Below, piece by piece: positions 31,172 through 41,687 of a DNA stretch of 64,000 nucleotides. This DNA is from Salvia splendens (taxonomy: Eukaryota > Streptophyta > Magnoliopsida > Lamiales > Lamiaceae), in assembly GCF_004379255.2 (NCBI RefSeq), contig NC_056041.1, positions 3,534,001 through 3,598,000 on the forward strand, written 5' to 3'. The position numbers and the translations under genes were made by a program. Under the pieces are notes generated by a model, which saw only the letters and a program-made list of their open reading frames with translations, was not told the origin of the DNA and did no database searches. The stretch's first letter is position 1. Every line of letters begins with the position of its first letter.

Positions 31172-33262
31172 GAGCATCTCCAATGGTCGGCGTCACCATC
31201 GGAGCGCCGATTTTTCGCCCACGCCGGTTTGACGCCGAACCATTGGAACCGGCGTGGGCGAAATCGGCGTCAAAATCGGCGTCGCCATGCCGATTCCCGC
31301 GCTGACGCCGGTTCCCACGCCGATCCTCACGGGCGCCATTGTGGCTCCCGGATCGGCGCCAAACCGGCGTCGGATTTAAATATTTTTTTTTTTTTTTTCG
31401 CAAAACACAATATATACGCGCGTTGAACCTCATTTTCATTCGCACCACTTGTTTTAACGAGTACTCTCTCTCTACCTTACTTTCTGTACAAGATCAATAA
31501 CGAGCAATGGAGAACAACTACGAAGGTACTCCAGTTAATCCCGGGGGATGGTCTCAGACTCCCCCGGCTCCCGGTGTAGGGTCTCAGACGCCCCCGACTC
31601 CCGGGGCAGGGTCCCATACTTCCCCGGCTCCTGGGGGAGGTGGTTGGCCTCCAATGAGCGGGTACTACAACGTGTACCCGTGGCAGCAGATGATTCCGGG
31701 GTGGGCACCCGGCATGCAGCCCCCTATGCAGATGATGCCGGGGTGGGCACCCGGCATGCAGCCACCGGCGCAGCAGATGATGCCACCGGCGCAACATATG
31801 ATTCCACAGTCGCAGGCGACGCACGGGGGGGGACAACGCCTATCGGCCGACTTTTGATTTTTCCACCGGTTCTTCGCACACATCGACCCCAACGGATGCA
31901 CAGTATTCGGAGACCTTCTCCTTAGCGGACTTGGGTTTTGATATTAACGACGTTTCTGAAACTCTCATTCAAAGCCAGGGAGTAGGGCGGGGTAAGAAGA
32001 AGGGCAAGGCGAAGAAGGTCGGCGAGTCGTCGCAGGCCCGCGCCGAAATCCGGGGCCGGAGGAAGTGGACGGACGCGGAGAACGTTGCGGTTGCCAAGGC
32101 GTGGGTGAGTGTTTGCGACGATCCTCTCGTTTCAAACAACCAGAGGATCGTCAACTTGTGGGCGAAGATAGCTGCAGCCTACAGGGCATTTTGCCCTGAA
32201 GGGAGACCGTGCACCGGGGAGGAGGTCCGGAAGTGCTGGGACCGAATCAGGGCTGGCGTCTCTCGATTTTCGGGTTTGTACGCCAACGCCCTCCGCATGC
32301 AGACCAGTGGCCAAACAGAGGAAGACTGCAGGAGGATTGCGGAAAGAGCCTACCCCGATCCGGATAAGAAGTACTATGAGTTCACCTACTGGAACTGCTA
32401 CGTTGTGCTCAACGAGTCGGAGAAATTCCGGGCAGGCGTCGACGCTGGCTGGCCGAAGAGGCAGAGACTGAACTATACCGGAGATTATAGCGGCAGCAGC
32501 GGTGGTTCGTCAGACCTCCCCGAGACGGCCCAGGAGGTCCCGACTCCTCGGTCGTTCGGTCGCCGACCTCGCCCGGTTGGGCAAAGGCGGGCGCAGCAGG
32601 TTGCGAGGGGGGGCACACCGAGTTCCCAGGATGTCCATTCGGCATCCCCCCTCGGCAGGTCTACCGAGGAGCTCAAATTCTTCGCGCGCCAACAAACGCG
32701 CGCTCAAATGGTGAAGACCTTAGCCGACTTCCAAGCGGCGGTGGACCCCGAGGTGAAGGATTTTCTTCGCGTATTGCTCCAGAGCCAGCGTGAAGAACTG
32801 GAGGCGATGAGGAGGGACACCGGCGGGAATAGCCGCGGCGTAGGTGGCGACGGAGGCGGCGGCGACGGCAGTGAAGAAGCGTTGGGCGACGACGGAGACG
32901 AGGACGGCGGCGATGAGTGATTTTGTTTTACTTTTTTAAATTAATGTACTTTTTACTTTTTGTAATTTTTTTAAATTGTTGTACTTTTTTTTAAAAGTAA
33001 TGTACTTTTTAAATTTTAATATTATTATTCGAATTTTCCGTATTTGTCTCGTAAATTAAATTATGTATGTTGATACAATTGTAAATTAAATTATATAATT
33101 GTTATTAGTGATGTGGATAGGTAGTGTGAAGGCTATTTGATGGCTATTTGATGTCCAGTTGATGTGGCAAGCTGATGTGGCAGGAGAATTGTAGTGCTGA
33201 TGATGTGGCAGTGTGAAGGCTATTTGACGGCTATTTGACGTCCGCCAGCATTGGAGATGCTC
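31172..33262 (+). mobile_element. PIF/Harbinger-type transposon, ORF1 only, 2091 bp
   Basis: Ends GAGCATCTCCAATGG and CATTGGAGATGCTC are inverted, and TAA is present on both sides (31169-31171, 33263-33265), the 3-bp target type of PIF/Harbinger. A GC-rich subterminal hairpin (TTTCGCCCACGCCGG / CCGGCGTGGGCGAAA) is inside the left end. Inside is only the Myb/SANT-like ORF1; no DDE transposase frame is present on either strand, so it cannot move by itself. Confidence 0.88.
31507..32920 (+). pseudogene. Harbinger ORF1 (Myb/SANT-like protein), frameshifted
   Basis: An ATG at 31507 opens a Pro/Gly/Met-rich N-terminus (repeats like PGWAPGMQPP). The frame then shifts at a run of eight G (about 31825-31832) and stops at 31857, while the continuation runs in the next frame to 32920. 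That second part holds RRKWTDAENVAVAKAWVSVC, LWAKIAAAYRAF, EEVRKCWDRI, FTYWNCYVVLNESEKF and a helical C-terminus (LRVLLQSQREELEAM) with an acidic Gly/Asp tail. This is the SANT/trihelix-like, NAM-associated ORF1 of PIF/Harbinger elements, which helps transposase bind DNA and enter the nucleus. One G too many or a read error in the run would explain the break. Confidence 0.82.
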
Positions 33263-33339
33263 TAATAAAACTGAGAAAAAATCAATAAGGGGGTCCCACA
33301 ATTGCCAACTGTAAAGTTATATCCTTCCTTTTCACTCAT

Positions 33340-33819
33340 CACTCTCCTCTCCCCCTCCTCTTTCACACTCTGTAAGGGACGAAAACACATTTCGATCTCG
33401 GAATTCTTCACGCAAGCACAGGTAAGGGACGACCATGGTGGATATTGGGTTTAGCACCGGCCAAGCCCCGCTGGAGCGGGGTCTTGGCCTGTGCTAGCTC
33501 CGTCGCTTCTCGGGCATAAGGACAAAATATTTTGTTACGCACCTATTTTCACAGTGTGTATGAAATATTGAAATTGCTTTTTTATTAAAATTTAAGACTG
33601 AAACGTCATAAATTGCCAATTACTTTTATAAATTGTCACTGTAGTGTCTACATATATTTCTCATTTTGGATCTTGGTTTTGAAGGATCAGAGAAGCAAGG
33701 GAAGTGCTGAAAGCTTTGAAGATAGATCAAATTTCAAAGGTTAGATCTAATGTTAGTGTATTTCTTTATTTTCTTTTAATTTACAAATTAAATATGCTAA
33801 AAACATTTCAGATCGATTT
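33340..33819 (+). promoter_or_regulatory. Possible spliced leader of the pectin acetylesterase gene
   Basis: CT-rich leader near 33335-33370 runs to AAGCACAG with a GTAAGG donor at 33421. A second leader exon may be about 33685-33738 (after TTTTGAAG, before GTTAGA), and the coding exon follows an acceptor ending at 33810. The Harbinger element ends less than 100 bp upstream of this leader. No TATA is certain. Confidence 0.4.
33453..33495. repeat. GC-rich hairpin
   Basis: AGCACCGGCCAAGCCCCGCT and AGCGGGGTCTTGGCCTGTGCT form a near-perfect stem with almost no loop. It lies in the putative leader intron of the next gene and resembles inverted words at about 30450, so it may be a transposon end. 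Confidence 0.7.
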
Positions 33820-36520
33820 ATGGCGAGTGGCTTGTTGTTGGCAGTACTCCTGATTACTCAACTAATTACACTTAAGTGTGAGGTCCCATTCACTTTTGTT
33901 GCAGATGCAATAGCAAAAAGGGCAGGTGGTTATTTATTAGTATAATATTTGTGTCACAAGTTTATAGTTTTTCACATATATGCTGTTTTTCATTAATTAG
34001 TTTATTGATTCATTTTACTACTTCAGTTTGTATTGACGGAAGCCAAGCTGGCTACCACCATGATCATGGATCCGGAAATGGTGTTAATAATTGGATGATT
34101 TATCTAATGGTTCGCTATTTCAGATTAATCCAAAAATATTATTGTAATCATGATTTTTTCATATACTATATAACTTTGGGATGTGAAATAATTATAGGGT
34201 GGGGGATGGTGTAACAATGGTTTAACATGCCAGCGAAGAAGGAAAAGTGCTCTTGGGAGCACAAAAAATATTAAACCAACGAATTTTGGTGGCATTCTTA
34301 GTTCAAACCGTGGCATCAATCCAGGTATTTTTTGTCGAATATTAAAAATAATCATTTATTTGTCAATGAATTTGAAAAAGTGTTGGTAAAATAGAATTAT
34401 CTTGAAATGACAGACATGAGTTAATTAATGACGAACTGAGAAAGTATAACTTACCGAACATAAGTTACATACTGAAATATGACTACTAGACTTGTCATAT
34501 TAACGATATCATACGCTACTAATCATGTATACAAATATGTTATTAATGTAATCTTTTAAGTATTTAATTTTTCTGTTAATCACAGATTTTTATAATTGGA
34601 ATAGAGTGCATGTTCACTACTGCGATGGTTCGTCTTTTCTTGGAGATACTTCCGTTACTAATCTGGTAATCTAATATACTTTTACAAATTATTCTATTTA
34701 TACTCTTTTAATATACTTCGACATTATACGAATGTAAATTCTTGCATTGTAATTAGGGCTCGCACCTCCAACTAAGGGGGTCAATAATTTTTAGTGCTAT
34801 AATAGACGAGCTTGTGGAGAAAGGAATGAAGACTGCCAAAAATGTATGGTTAATAATTTTTGGAAATTAGTCATCATTGAAATTAATCTCCATTTCTCAC
34901 TTTGAGGCTTAATTATATATCGTATACTAGTTCGGCGATATGAATTTCACAGTGAAATATAACACAAATCACAGGCTCTACTTGTTGGTGGCTCGGCTGG
35001 AGGGCTAGCCACGATTCTAAATTGTGATAATTTTCGAGCTAGTTTACCTAATGCCAGTAGGATAAAATGCGTGTCCGATGCTGGCTTTTTCATTCGAGCG
35101 TAAGTTTTCAAGTGTTACTCTCGCCGTCTATAAAAAGTAAACGTTTATACGTCATTTTATATTATACTATAAAATGTTATGCACTGACATGTTTACGATC
35201 ACAGAACTAAGGTTCCCTATGTTGGTCAAAGAGAAAGACGTTTTAATTCTGTTATTCGGTTTCATGTAAGTATATAATACTATGTATAAATTGTATCTCC
35301 TTGCATTCCTTCAGCTTTAATTTGAAGTTCCAAATGTTATGCATGAGTATTCATTTGAAGCTTTGCATATTTATAATTTTTCTCGCTAATGCTGCCAATT
35401 TTCTTTTTTTACTTTCCTTCTAGAATTTGACCAATTTCTTACCCAAATCATGCACATCAAGAATGAAATCCGGTTTAGTAAGTAATTTTGTCTTTTTTAA
35501 AGTTACACACTCTAACATTCACATACCTCATCACTATTTTCGATTAATGGTGTTTAATTAATTTTGCAGTGTCTATTTCCTGAAAATCTGGTTGAAGATA
35601 TCCAAACCCCATTGTTTTTATTAAATAGCATCTATGATAGTGTTCAAGTAAGCTCCTTTCTATTTTACATAAACGATTAGAATAAATATACTAGTATTTA
35701 ACTGTAAATGATTAAATTATAATTAATCTTAATTTAAATGACTCTAAAAATTAGATTGGGCGTAATCTGAAACCTGAGAAGTTGCGTGACGCTGAGGGAT
35801 GGAAAAGTTGCACACGAGATTTATCTAAGTGTACATATCCCCATAGGAAACTCATACAAGGTATTTATTTATATTATTGCATTCAAAAATTTGAAAATAA
35901 AATAATTGTATTTAATAAGTGATGAAAAATGAAATTCAGATTTTGGAACTGCATTCCTTGAAACATTGATGAATATTGGTGATAATCCATCAAGAGGAGT
36001 ATTTATCCACGCTTGTTACTCTCATACTTATTTGGAATCCAATGAACTTTGGAAGTCAATTGGGTCACCCAAATTAGGAAATAAGGTATGTCCACTTTAA
36101 TAATATTGTTTTAGAATATAATTTAGTTAGCAATTATGATTTTCTTATTCGTGTTCGAATTTTATTCTATATTTGACGAGTTTTTGTTTTAATTTATCAC
36201 TCGAGATCTTCTATTACTATAATTTATTTACATGCCTATTAGATATAACTATTGAATATTGACATAGCCGTATGCCCGTATAGTATAGGTAACATTTTAA
36301 TATAGAGGAATTGAAATACTACTTTTCATATTATTTTAGTGTCCTTTTTATTATATTAAAATGAAATATGTTAGTATTGAAAACTAATGTGATTTTTTTT
36401 TAATATGTGCAGACTATATCGGGTGCAGTTGGAGATTGGTACTTTGATCGAAGCACTGTCAAATTAATTGATACTAATATTGATTTTCCAATAAATTGTT
36501 TACCCCACAAGTCATTTTAA
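33820..36520 (+). CDS. Pectin acetylesterase (Notum-like serine esterase)
   Basis: Twelve exons, all joining in phase: 33820-33925, 34027-34109, 34198-34324, 34586-34665, 34757-34843, 34975-35099, 35205-35265, 35424-35477, 35570-35647, 35755-35860, 35940-36085, 36413-36520; total 386 residues. A signal peptide ([20 protein letters not shown]) is followed by the family landmarks [50 protein letters not shown] and AVGDWYFDR. The likely triad is S168, D264 and H331. Plant pectin acetylesterases remove O-acetyl groups from wall pectin in the apoplast. Oddities: the nucleophile motif is GGSAGG where GCSAGG is usual, LMGGGWC stands where FEGGGWC is usual, and the C-terminus is short. All splice sites are GT-AG and no stop interrupts, so it looks intact though diverged. 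Confidence 0.92.
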
Positions 36521-37400
36521 TTTTCGTAATGATTATAAGTATCAACCGTTATATGGAAAAACATTCATTTAAAGTGACTCAATAATTAATATTATAGCAT
36601 TCGCCAATTGTTTTTGGAGAAATGGTTAATGTGTTTTATGGTCTCTGTCACTCATAAATCAGGGAATTTAGTTAAATCATCTAGGATTTGTAAAATAATT
36701 ATGTAATTGAATACAAACCTAACACTAAATACTGAAACCAGTACTAACAGAAAAAAAAAATAAAAATTGAAACCAGTACTACATGTATTAAATTGTTATA
36801 GTACTACTAATAATAGTCTTTATATTATTTTGACTAATATCACTTGATTTTAGTGCAAGTGGATCCCAAAATAATTATTGCACTATCAAACTTTCCAAAA
36901 ACAAATACTCCAGTAGTAATAATTCATTTGATGATAAAACATAATCAGTAAAACATTTTTTTCTGAACTGAAGTCATGATGCTGAAAGATAAATGAAGAC
37001 CATTTATTCCATCCTTCACATACATATATAGCTCAATGGGCTAACAAAGACAATTTATTTGACTATTCACTTATGAATAAATAAATAAATAAATAAATAA
37101 ATACTACTCCCTTAATATGAATTTTAAAAAAATTAATAAAAAGAAGCTTAAATAAATAATAGGAGTACAATTAATCTTATCGTTCACCTATATATGGGGC
37201 TAAGTGGGCCAACGAGGCAACGCGAAGATGGCCCAATATGGTTTAAATTAATTTGAAATTCAAATTGGGCTGACTGCGGTGGGCTCATGTTGTGAAGAGC
37301 TCCATTCCATATCTCAGCAAAAATGGCGTCCCGTCCCGACCAATTTCCAGTTTTGAATCCCCCAAATACTCAAATGCTGCCACATTTCACGCTCCCGAGC
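36521..37400. other. Intergenic
   Basis: AT-rich spacer with an (AAAT)n microsatellite at about 37077-37101. From about 37200 the base composition rises toward the RING gene promoter. No gene was seen. Confidence 0.55.
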
Positions 37401-37583
37401 CCCCCCACTACGCCATGCCTACAATCATTAGCTGGTGACTACTGATACACTTAGCTTAAATCGTAATTATTGCCATCGAATTCTGGATCTGGACATGCTG
37501 TAAAAGCAATCCAACATTCTGCCAGTAATCGCGGCAGATCTTCCCTTCACCGTTTGTTTCAATGACGACTGAATGAGAAGAGA

Positions 37584-40500
37584 ATGGGGCTGAGCAGTAG
37601 CAAGCACAATGCTGCAGGCCAATTGCCTTCCTCCTCCTCTTCTTCGTCGTCCTCGTCTGGAGCTGCCGTTCGGAGGAGTCGATCCGGCCGAAGCAGAGTT
37701 TTGAAATCGGCATGTCTTGGATCTCACTGCGATAATCGTGCTTCACCGCAGGTATTTTTTTGGTTAAGTTACTTTTTTTTTCTTGCGGTGATTTTTTGTG
37801 TAGATCCATTTTTTGCTTGTGTTGGAAGATAACGGAATTGGTAATTTGGTGTGCATGTAATTTGATCGTTGTTTAATTGTGCGAAGTTTCTACCAAAAGT
37901 TCAATATCTAGTTTTTGCTCTTCTTTTTGGTGTTAAAATTGTGAATCTGGAAAAACGGTGGTAAATTTGATTGAGTTAGGCAGTTGTTCCTGCATTCTGT
38001 TTTTGCGTCTTTTTGCTCTCTGAGGGGGCTTATATTTTGAAGATTTTGCTTTTGGGTAACTGTAAGAACATGAAATGATCGAATATTGGATTTTATCCAT
38101 ACCTTTTAACATATTGTTAAATTGCTCTGTTTTTACCAATTGTATGGGTTTCAAAGACACTAAGTGAAGATGCACTACATTAGGTTAATGAGTCTTATTA
38201 TCATTTTGAGATTTCAGGTGTCTGGTGGCCCAGCTAAAGATAATGGAAAGACTGCCTTCTGTCCAAGTGAGAACAAATTAGATTCTTGTCCAGTTTCAGC
38301 TGAATGTTACAGGACTGATAAAGCTGAGGACACTAATGACCTGAACTGTACAAATTCTGGCGTTCAGCTCCACGGGTGGGGTGACCCAAGTTTGACCGAT
38401 AATTCGTCTAGAGAAAGCAACAGTTCTAGGGTTCTTTCCTCTCGCTCACTTAATCCTCCTAGCCGGTTCCTTTCTCGCCTCAGTAATCCTGGAAACTTGA
38501 GCTTCCGTCTCACAAGAGGTAACAGTCTGGGCTCCAGTAGATCTTATCCTGCACCTTCAATGGGTCTTACAACTTCGAAAGACGAAGAGGAAGAATGTGC
38601 TGATCCCTCTAGTAGTTTTGTAAATACGAATGAGAGGCCACAAGGCTGTGATTTTTTTCCTGCTTGCTTCACCAGTAGGTCTCCTGGAAGGCCAGATGAA
38701 AATATTGAATCTAACTCAAATCCGGATTTTTCCAGAAGATTTCAAGATAGCCGACGGTTAAATAATGGTCTGAGAAATAGAAATAATAATACAGTAGATT
38801 GCAATCCGGATTTATTTTCACCTTTAGATCATGTACACACTGATGATCATGATGGAACAAGGCATGCTGCAAGACGGTCTGCTCGAGAACCTGCGGAACG
38901 GAATGTTCGGTTTAGTAGAACATTAAGTGTTGGCAGGCTTCGTGACAGAGTTCTTCGTAGAACTACTGCTTCTGATTTGGAGCTATATAATTTTCAGCAA
39001 GACAGGGAAATGAGGCTTACTCATCAGGATACTGGTGCACAGGGTTTAGGTCATGCAGAACTGGATGCTACATCCGATGAAAATAACTTCAGTCATCAGA
39101 ACAGTTCTGACAATGTCCCATCCAGTTTACCCAACCCCTTTTATGGTAGTCAAAATAATGTGTATGGAACCCCACGAGCTGCTAGAGAGACCAGGTATAG
39201 GGATCTACTGGAGCATAGATCAAATTTCATGGAGCGAAGGCGAAGAATAAGATCACAGGTAGTTTAGTCCTTCTCACTTATTCAACATATAATTCTGAAT
39301 TTTGTTAATAAACCAACTGATGCTTTGTCTTGAATTTCATGCATTGTGCTTCCACTTTCACTTTGTTGACATCATGAGTACAACATCTAACATATACATT
39401 TCATGTGAAGGTAATTTAGGTCCAGAACCACCATTCCTTCTGGCTCGCCCTATCCTACATTCCTTATTATCTTTGTAGTATATTTTGTTGGAATTTATGT
39501 TCATAAAGGATTTAGCCAGAGTATTAAGAAACTAGGTCAAGTAATTATGAATGAGGTTATGCAATGAAAGCCAACCATGTTAGACTGCTTACATACATGC
39601 ACCAGCTACTGATACTCGGAATTTCTCCTCCCTAAACTCTAGTAAGCGAAGTAAGAAATTGCAGAAAATTTCTTCTCACTATTATGGGCTCAGTTTTAGT
39701 AATAACCATTTTTTATTCTATTGTTTACCTTGACAAGTTTATCTCTGGGACACCTACAAATTAATCCAAGGAAATGGACATCTTGATTTTTACGTATGCG
39801 TTGATGTGTTTTCACAAACGGTCTTCCTTTTTGTATGTGTTTGAACTCGGGGAAACGTGATAGCAAAGCAAAAAAGCTTATAAACATGCGTAAACATCTT
39901 ATCTTTAATTTTTGAAGACTGAAACCTGCAAAGTGCAAACCATGTTAGGATATTTCATATAAGTGCCTGCAGCAAATGTAAAATCTGATAATACTTAGCC
40001 TAAGCAATTTAAGCTATTAGGTTCTTCTGACAGTGACCTTTCTGTCCATGTTTCCCCTCTGAAATTTAGAGGAACAGCCTTTCATGCTGCGTATAACAGT
40101 CCAATAATCTTCTCTTAGGTTCGTGCACTACAGAGACTTGGAAGCCGATTTGAGAACCTGACTGCTCAGGAGAGGTCTTGCATCTTATCTGGTCAGCATC
40201 AAGGAGGACATTGTACTTGCCGCATTGTTGCTCGAGAGGCTAATTCAAATGACGATGCTAATGCTAGGGCTAGCATATCAAGAATTGTCATGCTAGCAGA
40301 GGCTTTGTTTGAGGTAAACTGTATAGATCTTCGTGTATGATGTACATGTCCTTTTCCTTGCTAAAAATGGGGTGAAATCTGCTGTATTCATTTTAATTAG
40401 GTTCTGGATGAAATTCACCAGCAATCTGTTGTCTTGTCTCGGCCATCTGTTTCTTCAATTGGATCTGTTCCAGCACCTATTGAAGTAGTGGACTCCCTGC

Positions 40501-40988
40501 CCTTGAAAATATTTAGTAAATTCAAAAGGAAGTCATGTGAAGATACTGCACAGTAAGTGAATGTTATGAATTGTTCTTGCAGTATGTAGCTATCCGGCTA
40601 ATATGAAATCACTTTTTGGAATTTCCTTAGCTTCCTGAAGCTTTAGCATGTTTTGCATTTTTTATGGATACTCTTGAAAACAAATCATCTAACACGCCCC
40701 TTAAACCCGACCAGGTGTTACATTTGCCTTGTTGAGTACGAAGATGGAGACAGTGTGCGTGTACTACCTTGTCATCATGAATTTCATACAGCATGCATCG
40801 ACAAATGGCTCAAAGAAATCCACAGGTTTTTCTTCTAACCTATGCTACTACCTCTGATGTGTTGATGATTGTTGACATTTGTCTCCTTGATGAATGACCC
40901 GTGGTAACCGTTTTGTTGTCTCAGGGTATGCCCGCTTTGCAGGCATGACATCTGCCGACCCGACTCCCTAACTACAGGGAGTTGTTGA
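37584..40988 (+). CDS. RING-H2 type E3 ubiquitin ligase
   Basis: Exons 37584-37751, 38218-39258, 40119-40313, 40401-40552, 40715-40825 and 40925-40988 give 576 residues. The N-terminus MGLSSSK fits the N-myristoylation pattern (Gly2, Ser6), then a Ser run and a basic patch (RRSRSGRSR). The long second exon is Ser/Arg/Asn-rich and probably disordered. A conserved region follows ([30 protein letters not shown]), and the RING-H2 domain is C-terminal: C520, C523, C538, H540, H543, C546, C558, C561, with W550 and P559 placed as in E2-binding RINGs. The gene therefore encodes a plant RING ligase, perhaps membrane-anchored by a lipid. I do not know its substrate or an accepted name. A short upstream ORF (ATGACGACTGAATGA, 37562) lies just before the start. 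Confidence 0.9.
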
Positions 40989-41687
40989 TGGCAACATCAC
41001 CATGTGTCTGCAAGACCAACTGAAATTTGCTCCTTTTAGCTTGTGGAGAGAGGCGGATCAATTAGATCCCTACCTCTGCTTTGGTTTGTGTTGTTGCTCT
41101 GTTTTGGTAGGTTTGGGTTTACAGGGTTGAAAGTGTAAATCCTTCTGCTTTGTATTAAAATAGCACTCTGTTGTATCACATAATTTATGAAATCCTACCA
41201 TATGTTAACAGATCATCAAATTCGTGTATGTAATTGCATCATTATTTAGACTTTTGGTATAAAGAATGTCTTTAATCTCTGATTGAAGAAGGTGAGATAC
41301 AACGACTCAACGAAAGGAAGAACAATAGGAAATAGTGTATACAATACTTATTTTGGAAGAAAAAAAAACTAAATAAAGATAATCTACTTTATTAAAAACT
41401 TGCCTTCCATAATTTCATTGACGCATAATAAAAATAATACACACTCGAGGGAGTTAAGTGCAAATATTGAACACAGGTTAGTATTCGTCTATGAATATGG
41501 TACTTATGAAAGAAGTAATGTTTCTCTGTGCATATTCAAAAAATTCTGAAGCCAAGAAATAAAGATGTGAAATGCAAAACTTGAAGCAATGAAACAACTG
41601 ACTGCAGTTGAATAGTGTAGGCACTAGACACTGACCTAAATCATAATTTGAGGGTACAAAATTTTCTAAATTCCACTTTAAATATGA
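40989..41687. other. 3' UTRs between convergent genes
   Basis: The RING gene (plus) and ALKBH8 (minus) end 699 bases apart. The interval holds both 3' UTRs and some AT-rich spacer, and no other gene. Confidence 0.6.

Noticed and set aside
31548..31925. 125-residue and other alternative frames in the Harbinger element
   Set aside because: Shadow frames of ORF1; the SANT-like similarity is in the other frame.
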